Source of the DNA: an uncultured Lachnospiraceae bacterium
Lineage (GTDB): Bacteria > Bacillota > Clostridia > Lachnospirales > Lachnospiraceae
NCBI GenBank assembly: GCA_910580005.1
Contig: CAJTXH010000018.1
Span: 1 to 30,959, forward strand
Reading direction: 5' to 3'
Length of the DNA: 30,959 bases
The notes under the pieces are model-generated. The model was given only the letters and a program-made list of their open reading frames with translations. It did no database searches and was not told the DNA's origin. The stretch's first letter is position 1; every line of letters begins with the position of its first letter. Shown piece after piece: positions 24,416 through 30,959 of the stretch. The translations under genes were made by a program, and so were the position numbers.

Positions 24416-25255
24416 ATGAGAATAACAGAAGATTTAATTAAACAGTACAGGGATTATCTTTATGAAGAAGAAAGAAGTGTTGCTACAATAAATAAATATA
24501 TATGTGATTTGCATAAACTGATGGATTATGCAGGCAGGCGCAATCTGGATAAGAAGCTGTTAATCAGTTACAAAAAGGCATTGCAGAAGAGTGGGAAATA
24601 TAAGACAAGCAGTATTAATTCTTTTATTGTAGCTGCTAATAGTTTTTTTCAATATATGAAGTTGTACAGCCTGCGGATAAAAACATTTAAGATACAAAAG
24701 GAAGTTTTTGCTTTGGAAGACAGGGATTTGTCAAAGAAAGAATATGAAAAACTTGTCAGGACAGCATTAATGCTTGGCAAGGACCGGCTGGCAATGGTTA
24801 TGCAGACAATGTGTGCAACTGGCATAAGGATTAGTGAGCTTGAAGCAGTCACCGTAGAAAGCATTAAAAAAGGCATGATAACGGTCTGCTGTAAAGGGAA
24901 GGAGCGCCAGGTCCTTATGCCAAGGTCACTGCAGGTTAAGCTTATGGACTATATACGCAGAAAAGATATTAGATATGGGAAAGTATTCTGTACTAGCAGT
25001 GGAAAAGCAGTAAACCGCAGTAATATCTGGCGTGAAATGAAGTTATTATGCAAAGAAGCAGGGGTGGATGAGGAAAAAGTATTTCCACATAATTTAAGAC
25101 ATTTGTTCGCAAAGACTTTTTATAATGGAAATAAGGATATAGCTAAACTTTCAAATATATTAGGACATAGCAACATTGAAACAACAAGAATTTACATAAT
25201 TGAACCAAGAAAAAAGTACCAGGAACAGATTGACAGGCTTGGACTGGTAACTTGA
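24416..25255 (+). CDS. Small XerC/XerD-type tyrosine recombinase
   Basis: 279 residues: a SAM-like N-terminal core-binding domain (about 1-95) and a catalytic domain with Arg138 in 'TGIRISELE', a Lys in 'CCKGKERQV', His225/Arg228 in 'HNLRHLFA', His251 in 'LGHSNIETTR' and Tyr260 in 'RIYII'. It lacks the arm-binding extension of integrases 1 and 2, so it resembles recombinases acting on simple inverted sites, such as XerC/D, FimB/E or RecV of C. difficile. AAAGGAGG (24393-24400) lies 15 bases upstream of the ATG, rather far, and is itself part of the leader structure. CGC/CGT codons appear more often than in the 14.9-23.2 kb element. Inverted repeats begin nine bases after its stop. Confidence 0.93.
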   Translation: MRITEDLIKQYRDYLYEEERSVATINKYICDLHKLMDYAGRRNLDKKLLISYKKALQKSGKYKTSSINSFIVAANSFFQYMKLYSLRIKTFKIQKEVFALEDRDLSKKEYEKLVRTALMLGKDRLAMVMQTMCATGIRISELEAVTVESIKKGMITVCCKGKERQVLMPRSLQVKLMDYIRRKDIRYGKVFCTSSGKAVNRSNIWREMKLLCKEAGVDEEKVFPHNLRHLFAKTFYNGNKDIAKLSNILGHSNIETTRIYIIEPRKKYQEQIDRLGLVT

Positions 25256-25263
25256 ATAATAAT

Positions 25264-25291
25264 TACGACATAATAATAATTATGTAATATT
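25264..25291 (+). repeat. Inverted repeat, left arm of the candidate switch
   Basis: 28 bases matching the reverse complement of 25465-25492 at 25 positions, with an identical 18-base core ACATAATAATAATTATGT (25268-25285). The core is itself near-palindromic (ACATAAT/ATTATGT around AATA), as expected of a tyrosine recombinase site with two opposed half-sites. Confidence 0.75.
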
Positions 25292-25464
25292 GAGCACAGG
25301 CAAATCTTATATATACCTGTTAGATATTAACACAAATATATGGATTATACAAGCTGTATTTTAATTTTTTATTAACAGCCCTTCTGTACAGATTAAATAT
25401 TTATGGCAAATATTTAATACCTGTGCAGATATACAGGCTTTGCAAATGGTTGCCATAAATAATA

Positions 25465-25492
25465 AATACAACATAATTATTATTATGTTGTA
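25465..25492 (-). repeat. Inverted repeat, right arm of the candidate switch
   Basis: Reverse-complement partner of 25264-25291 (25 of 28). It also forms its own 13-bp stem, so it doubles as a terminator-like hairpin. Confidence 0.75.
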
Positions 25493-25497
25493 TTTTT
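25465..25497 (+). terminator. Terminator-like AT hairpin
   Basis: A perfect 13-bp stem (AATACAACATAAT 25465-25477, ATTATGTTGTATT 25482-25494), loop TATT, running into TTTTT. It is AT-rich, so termination strength is uncertain. If it is only a terminator, the inverted-repeat match to 25264-25291 still needs explaining. Confidence 0.55.
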
Positions 25498-25656
25498 GCT
25501 GTACTGGGAATATATAGTATAAAGCCACATGGTAATCTGCCAGTATGTATGCGTATGGCCATCGTGATACAAATAACTGCCTTTATCTGGATATTGAATA
25601 AAAGGCAGGAATGGAGGAAATTAAAAAGGAAATACTATAAGGAGGTATAGGAATAC

Positions 25657-26947
25657 ATGAAGGGAAAGCAGGGTACAAAAGGTTTTACAGACGGAGCTGT
25701 GGTCTCATTGGATAATGATTTGTTTGATGTAGAGAAGTATATCAATGGTCTAAGCAGCTTTATTGAGAAATGTGAAACCCCTATGACAATTGCAATCCAG
25801 GGAGACTGGGGAAGCGGCAAAACCAGTGTGATGAATATGGTGAAAGAAAAACTGGATAAAAATAATATAATACCGGTGTGGTTTAACACATGGAAATTTT
25901 CACAGTTTAATATGGAGGAACAGCTTCCGGTTACATTTTTATCTTATTTGTTAAAGGAACTTTCAGCAGGCTTATCAGATAAATTTCAGAAACGTGTTGA
26001 AAGGACAGTAAAAACTATAGGAAAACTTGCTTACATATTCAGCAGGCTGTAACCCAAGGACAATGAAACGTCTGTTTAATGCATATTTATTATTGTCAAA
26101 TGTATATGAAGGGTCTCCGGTTATAGAGAACAGTTATGAACAGAAGTTATTATTTGCCTGTTTGTGCCTCCAGATGTCGTATGAGGAGATTTACAATTAT
26201 ATTGTACTGGATTTAAACAGTGCAGATACAGACAAAAGCATAGACAATAGTTTTTTCGCACAAATGCTTGATGCACAAGATATAAAAGGTTTTGTAGAAA
26301 CTGGCAATTACCAGGACTTTACAGATACAGCAAGCGAAGCGGCAGAAAGAAATGATTTTGATATTAAAGATTTATATATGTTTATGCGTTGTTTTGCAAA
26401 GCTTCTGTTAGATAATAATGGAAATGTGCCAGAGATAAACATTGACAAACTTTCCCATGTGTTACAGATGACCGCTGTTACATCAGGTGCTGTAAAAAGC
26501 AATAACATTGCTGGAAAAGGGGTACGTTATGCAAAAGAATATAAAGGGGAATTTAAAGAACGCAGGCTGGATGACCCTGGCATAGAATCATTTAATAGCT
26601 GTAAGATTGGATACTTTATAATTGATGGCAAAAAGACAGAAAAAGAAAAAATAACATTTGCAGAGTTCTTTAAAGAGGCACTTGACTATGCATATAAAAA
26701 TAATACCAAAGGTTTTATAAAGCTTAGGAATGATGCAATTAACCTTGTAAACAATGACCGGGCTTATCATAGCCTGTTTATGCCAGATAAAGCAAAGACA
26801 AAGATTCCTGGAACAGATATTGAGGTCAGTACATATTCATCAAATGATACAAAAAAGAACCTGTTAATTAAGATTTATAAGGATTTAAAGCTGGATATAG
26901 GTGTTATCATAATATCCATGCAAGAAGCAAAAAATAAAGAAGATTAA
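25657..26947 (+). pseudogene. Broken KAP-family P-loop NTPase
   Basis: The first part (25657-26052, ATG after AAGGAGG) encodes the KAP-type N-terminus: 'VEKYINGLSSFIE' and the Walker A loop 'GDWGSGKTS' (residues 49-57), then 'VWFNTWKFSQF'. At about 26030-26045 the frame breaks. The other frame continues with 'GCNPRTMKRLFNAY', the typical C-terminal end of a KAP ATPase domain, and runs to 26947. The middle, with Walker B and the membrane insertion seen in many KAP proteins, is missing. This is an internal deletion with frameshift, not two real genes. The C-terminal region of about 200 residues after the ATPase end has no recognised function. KAP NTPases often appear in membrane-linked defence or mobile loci. 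Confidence 0.83.
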
Positions 26948-26977
26948 TTATATTTACAGAAAGTTAAGGAGTTAAAT

Positions 26978-28084
26978 ATGCGTAATTATATTAAAAAAAT
27001 TATAATAGCAGGCTGCATCCTGTTTGCACTTGCAGCTGGCATAGTATGTGGAAAAACCAGTACTGGCATACCAGCAGTAGCAGAAGCCAAAGCAATAAAG
27101 TTTATGGAGGATAATGTAAAAGTACAGGAAGGCTCTTCTAAGATATTGGTGCTTGAGGGTATGCTGTATGATAAAAGAAAGGCAAAATGGTCTATTAAAT
27201 CAGGCAAGCAATATATCAAATTAAGCCATAGGGAGCAATTCAGGGTAGAAGTTACTGGAAAAAAAACAGGCGTTGCAAAAGTACAGGCAAAGGTTGGCAA
27301 TAAAAAATATATATGTAAGGTAACAGTTACAAAGTTCAAATATTCAAATGATGAGAAAAACTTACTTTCACTTGTTAAGAAAGTCAATGCCAATGGTGGC
27401 AAAATACCAGAAAAATTAAAGGATGATGCGTATACATGGGAAGACCGCAAGCTTACAAGGATTTTCCTGGAGGAAGGTGTCTTTTCTGAAAGTTTAAAAA
27501 TTTCTGGATTTAACAATCTGACAGCGATAACAATAATAGGTGCAAAAGGATTAAAGACATTTAATGTTAAAAATTGTAAAAACCTCGAAGGGCTGTATTG
27601 CCAGGAAAGTGGTTTAAATAAATTGACGGTTTCTGGATGTGGAAAATTAACTTTTTTGAACTGTTATAGTAATAATCTTTCAGATTTAGATGTTAGCAGC
27701 TTTACAGAATTAAAATCTCTTTCATGTTATGAAAACCAGCTGACAAAGCTGGATGTTAATAATTGTAAGAAATTGGAGTCACTGATGTGTGCTAATAATA
27801 AGCTGGAAAGCCTGGTAATCAGTAATGGTGAAAAACTGGGTGAGCTGGACTGCTCAAATAACAGCCTTACAAATTTGGAAATCCACAATGCAGGGCAATT
27901 GGGTACATTAAACTGTAAAGGCAATTTACTGACAAGTTTAAATCTTGATGAGTGTATAAATTTATGGCGGCTTGACTGCAGTAATAATAATCTGGAAAGT
28001 TTAGATATAAGTAAATGTGTAAATATTGAAGATGCTTATGATATTGATGCTTATGATAAAGATTCAGTAAAGGTTATCAGCTAG
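26978..28084 (+). CDS. Secreted leucine-rich repeat protein with Ig-like domain
   Basis: 368 residues. Signal peptide or N-terminal anchor (about 7-38, ending 'AVAEAKA'), a bacterial Ig-like (BIG2-type) domain (about 40-115, with 'VTGKKTGVAKVQAKVG'), then a leucine-rich repeat solenoid (about 170-360). The repeats are about 21 residues and follow 'L..L.C..N.L..LDVS.C..L', a Cys-bearing type common in surface proteins of gut Clostridia. No sortase motif is visible at the C-terminus. Likely a cell-surface binding protein. AAGGAG lies before the ATG. It starts 30 bases after the broken NTPase, and the YfhO gene follows after 66 bases without a terminator. Confidence 0.85.
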   Translation: MRNYIKKIIIAGCILFALAAGIVCGKTSTGIPAVAEAKAIKFMEDNVKVQEGSSKILVLEGMLYDKRKAKWSIKSGKQYIKLSHREQFRVEVTGKKTGVAKVQAKVGNKKYICKVTVTKFKYSNDEKNLLSLVKKVNANGGKIPEKLKDDAYTWEDRKLTRIFLEEGVFSESLKISGFNNLTAITIIGAKGLKTFNVKNCKNLEGLYCQESGLNKLTVSGCGKLTFLNCYSNNLSDLDVSSFTELKSLSCYENQLTKLDVNNCKKLESLMCANNKLESLVISNGEKLGELDCSNNSLTNLEIHNAGQLGTLNCKGNLLTSLNLDECINLWRLDCSNNNLESLDISKCVNIEDAYDIDAYDKDSVKVIS

Positions 28085-28150
28085 GAAATACCAATACGGA
28101 AAACAACCGAATCATATTACACAATAAGCAGAAAGGCAGGTTATACAAAT

Positions 28151-30850
28151 ATGAAATACGTAAACAGAAACATACAAAATAGACAACAATATTTTAAATG
28201 TTACACAATATTATTTGTATTAACTGTAATACTTGTATTTTCATGGCATTTTTTTACCGGCACATCTTTTATATGGGAAAAAGATGGATGGATGCAGCAT
28301 TATAAATCACTTGTTTATTATTCTAATTACCTCCGTTCAATTCTTCATGAAATCTTTTATGAACACCATATTGTTATTCCAGCATGGGATTTTAATATAG
28401 GTGAGGGAAATGATATATTTGCAACACTGCATTATTATGTAATTGGAGACCCATTTACAGTGTTTTCTGTGTTTGTGCCAGAATCATTTATGTATATATA
28501 TTATGCAGGAATAATTATATTAAAAATATACCTGGCAGGCATTGCATTTTCATTTCTTTGTTTTAAAACAGGCAGGACAAGTAACTATGCAGTTTTAGCT
28601 GGTTCTCTTACATATGTTTTCTGCTACTGGGTTACACTTAATGTTATAAGGCATCCATTTTTTTTAAATCCCATGATATATCTTCCAATGCTTATAACAG
28701 GAATAGAAAAAATGCTGAAAAAAGAAAAACCATATCTTTTTACTGTAACTGTATTTTTATCAGCCGCCAGCAATTTTTATTTGTTCTATATATCAGCGCT
28801 TTTGACTGTAATATATGTTGTAATAAGGCTTTGTAGTTTATATAAAACTAACTGGAAGGAATGGATATCTGCATTATGGCGCATTACCATAGCAGCTATT
28901 GCTGGTGTACTGATGGCGGCTGTTATTTTACTTCCTGTCTGCCATGTATTCCTAAGTGATACACGTATGTCAACTGGAGGCAGATATAAATTTATATATA
29001 CCCCTTCATATTATAAGAAGCTCCCTCTATTCTTTATTTCAGGTGGCTGTATGCACTGGATGTGCATGGGTTATGCTGCTCCTGTATTGCCAGCCATAAT
29101 TATTATGTTTTCAAAACACAAAAAGTATTTTCTATTAAAAGCACTTTTTGTCACAGGGATTATTATAATGCTTGTACCATTTTTAGGACAAGTTTTAAAT
29201 GGATTTTCCTATGCAAGCAACAGATGGTCTTTTGCATTTGCACTTGTCTGTTCATATATTTTAACATTAATGTGGCCTTATCTTATGCGGCTGGATTTAA
29301 AAGAAGCTAAAATAAATTTTGTCTTTACTGCTTTTTATTTTATTATTACTGTATGCTTAATAGCAGGGCATGCAAAAAAGGTGGCTTGTGTTTCAATTTT
29401 CCTGGTATGCATATTTCTTATTATTGTATCACCATATGCAATGAAATTTAAAAACCATTTTAAATTATCTGGAAAGAGAACAAAGCAGAAATTGGCATTA
29501 GCACTTATAATGGTTAGTATTTTTTGTAATAATTATCTATCAAATATAGCAAGCGGTTATGCAGCAGAATGTAAGAAAATTAATGAAATTCCAGGATTAA
29601 GGCAGAATGAAACACAGCAGGTATTAACAGCAGCACAGTCTGATAATATGGATTCCCCTTTCAGGTATTCAGGAAGGGAATTAACTGAAAATGCTAATAT
29701 GTTAACAGGAATTTCTTCTACACAGTATTTCTGGTCACTGTCAAACCCATATGCAGCAGATTTCCGCAGGAAATCAGAAATGCGTGAAACAAGTGCCTAC
29801 AATTATAATGGATATGATGACAGGACAGCATTAATGGCACTTGCATCAGTTTTTTATTATATCCATCCGGCTGGTAAAGATTATTCCCTTCCATATGGTT
29901 ATAAAAAGATTAAAGATATTTCAAATGGAAATTATACTATTTACAAAAATAAATACATATTGCCATATGGTTATACATATAAGAACTTTATACCAGAAAA
30001 AAAGTGGGAAAAACTTTCTGCAATAGACAAACAGGACGCCTTATTACAAGGAATTGTATTAGAAGATTACAACGGAAAGGTTAAGGAAACAAGCGTCCAG
30101 CCACTCTCAAAAAAAATAGATTATAAAATGACCTGTAAAAACAAAGATGTCATTATAAATGATAATTCGTTTGTAGTAAAATCAAATAAAGCAGAAATAA
30201 GACTGGAATTTAATGGGTTAGAAAAAAGCGAAACATATTTTTCTATAAAAGGACTGGATTTGGAAGATACAGCATATGATGCTAAATTAAAAATCAAAGC
30301 TCCAAGGAATGTTGTAAAAAAACTATACTACCGCACAAAAAAGTCCAGAAATTATAATAATCGGCACGACTATACAATAAGTCTTGGATATTCTAAGGAA
30401 CGTGTAAAATGGCTTACAATTACTTTTCCTTTTGCTGGCACTTATCTTTATGATGATATTAACATTATATGTGAACCTATGGAAGGTTATGGGGACAGGA
30501 TTTCCAGGTTAAAGGAAGATACCTTAGAAAATATCAGAACTGGGACAAACTGTTTTTCAGGAAATATTTCTTTAGGCCAGCCAAAGCTTTTATGCCTGCC
30601 AATTCCCTATTCTGCTGGGTGGGAAGCTTTTGTAGATGGAAAAAAAGCTGATTTATATAAAGCAAATTTAATGTATATGGCTCTGGATTTAGATACTGGC
30701 AGCCATAGTATTGTATTAAAATACCATACACCCCTTCTCACTGCAGGAGCATGGATTTCTGTTATATCTGCCTTGCTATATGCAGGATGGGCATATTTTT
30801 TAGAATTTAAAAGAAAAAAGATTAAACAGAGGAATAAAACCAGTGAATAG
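28151..30850 (+). CDS. YfhO-family multi-pass membrane protein
   Basis: 899 residues, a usual length for YfhO. The N-terminal half has a dozen or so hydrophobic helices; the long loop after helix 1 carries 'GEGNDIFATLHYYVIGDPF', typical of the family. A large extracytoplasmic C-terminal part ends with the hallmark 'PYSAGWEAFVDGKKAD...GSHSIVLKYHTP' (key residues only) and a last helix plus basic tail. YfhO proteins of Bacillus and Listeria transfer sugars onto teichoic acids outside the membrane, using lipid-linked sugars. The gene overlaps by eight bases with a family 2 glycosyltransferase, the type that makes such lipid-linked sugars, which supports this role. The ribosome site is weak (AAAGGCAGG, rather far from ATG 28151). 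Confidence 0.88.
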   Translation: MKYVNRNIQNRQQYFKCYTILFVLTVILVFSWHFFTGTSFIWEKDGWMQHYKSLVYYSNYLRSILHEIFYEHHIVIPAWDFNIGEGNDIFATLHYYVIGDPFTVFSVFVPESFMYIYYAGIIILKIYLAGIAFSFLCFKTGRTSNYAVLAGSLTYVFCYWVTLNVIRHPFFLNPMIYLPMLITGIEKMLKKEKPYLFTVTVFLSAASNFYLFYISALLTVIYVVIRLCSLYKTNWKEWISALWRITIAAIAGVLMAAVILLPVCHVFLSDTRMSTGGRYKFIYTPSYYKKLPLFFISGGCMHWMCMGYAAPVLPAIIIMFSKHKKYFLLKALFVTGIIIMLVPFLGQVLNGFSYASNRWSFAFALVCSYILTLMWPYLMRLDLKEAKINFVFTAFYFIITVCLIAGHAKKVACVSIFLVCIFLIIVSPYAMKFKNHFKLSGKRTKQKLALALIMVSIFCNNYLSNIASGYAAECKKINEIPGLRQNETQQVLTAAQSDNMDSPFRYSGRELTENANMLTGISSTQYFWSLSNPYAADFRRKSEMRETSAYNYNGYDDRTALMALASVFYYIHPAGKDYSLPYGYKKIKDISNGNYTIYKNKYILPYGYTYKNFIPEKKWEKLSAIDKQDALLQGIVLEDYNGKVKETSVQPLSKKIDYKMTCKNKDVIINDNSFVVKSNKAEIRLEFNGLEKSETYFSIKGLDLEDTAYDAKLKIKAPRNVVKKLYYRTKKSRNYNNRHDYTISLGYSKERVKWLTITFPFAGTYLYDDINIICEPMEGYGDRISRLKEDTLENIRTGTNCFSGNISLGQPKLLCLPIPYSAGWEAFVDGKKADLYKANLMYMALDLDTGSHSIVLKYHTPLLTAGAWISVISALLYAGWAYFLEFKRKKIKQRNKTSE

Positions 30851-30959
30851 ATTGATATCAATTATAGTTCCTTGTTATAATGAACAGGAAGCATTAACCA
30901 TATTTTACAAAGAACTTATAGAAACCCTTGGCAAAATGGACTATGGTTATGAACTTATC
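30843..30959 (+). CDS. Family 2 glycosyltransferase, partial (runs off the window)
   Basis: Only 39 codons are present. The N-terminus 'MNRLISIIVPCYNEQEAL' is the classic start of a GT-A fold family 2 glycosyltransferase of the DPM1/GtrB kind, which loads a sugar onto a polyprenyl phosphate. It starts with GTG at 30843, inside the last codons of the YfhO gene (overlap 30843-30850), after CAGAGGA, so the two are translationally coupled. Confidence 0.88.
   Translation, partial: MNRLISIIVPCYNEQEALTIFYKELIETLGKMDYGYELI

Larger units (their letters stand above)
25256..25656. other. Non-coding region with candidate invertible segment and gene leader
   Basis: No gene. 25264-25492 holds two 28-bp inverted repeats around about 173 bp with nested palindromes. 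These include a perfect 11-bp inverted repeat (25392-25402 with 25408-25418), TTTATGGCAA (25400-25409) against TTGCCATAAA (25450-25459), and five scattered CCTGT/ACAGG words. The rest (25498-25656) has an imperfect hairpin CTGCCTTTAT...ATAAAAGGCAG and the ribosome site of the next gene. Confidence 0.6.

Noticed and set aside
26986..27516. 176-codon antisense ORF opposite the leucine-rich repeat gene
   Set aside because: A shadow of the sense frame with no start signal and no recognisable protein.

Overview
The window looks like chromosomal DNA of an anaerobic gut Clostridia bacterium, most likely Lachnospiraceae (Bacillota). The reasons are low-GC coding DNA, strong GGAGG ribosome binding sites, a single-chain long-form FGAM synthase, a hexameric NADP-type glutamate dehydrogenase, and a surface repertoire of NlpC/P60, leucine-rich repeat and Ig-like proteins. 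Species cannot be fixed from the sequence. No rRNA, tRNA or CRISPR array was seen.

Left half (1-14.7 kb) is core chromosome: a small zinc-dependent phospholipase C-like protein, an acidic hypothetical, a membrane-anchored PrsA/SurA-like foldase, purL, ridA, a secreted SH3/NlpC-P60 wall hydrolase behind a near-perfect sigma-A promoter, a second phospholipase C-fold protein, convergent gdhA, then a rightward group of HAD phosphatase, membrane-anchored trigger-factor-like protein, coiled-coil membrane protein and OmpR-type response regulator. Promoters and terminators are clear. The divergent gdhA/HAD gap holds a promoter followed about 60 bases later by a terminator, which suggests a small RNA or attenuated leader.

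Middle (14.65-24.25 kb) is mobile DNA. A 47-bp direct repeat (45/47 identical) made of the 3' end of the response regulator gene bounds an 8.5-kb integrated element. It carries two related tyrosine integrases, an excisionase-like HTH protein, an array of seven 21-22 bp iteron-like repeats directly before an SprT-like metalloprotease gene, several unknown genes, a broken subtilase and a retropepsin-like protein. To its right lies the wreck of a related element: a frameshifted and truncated second copy of the last gene pair, joined to the 3' tail and terminator of another integrase.

Right part (24.25-31 kb): a structured leader with two competing AAAGGAGG copies precedes a small XerC/D-type recombinase. 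Immediately after that gene, two 28-bp inverted repeats (25/28 matching) enclose about 173 bp of palindrome-rich DNA, a layout like the recombinase-operated invertible promoter switches of Clostridioides difficile. Downstream come a broken KAP-type P-loop NTPase, a secreted leucine-rich repeat protein, a YfhO-family membrane protein and the start of an overlapping family 2 glycosyltransferase gene, the last two probably acting in cell-surface glycosylation.

The most interesting candidates are the recombinase, leader RNA and inverted-repeat module (24.26-25.50 kb), the element inserted in a response regulator gene with its iteron array, and the short transcript between gdhA and the HAD gene.
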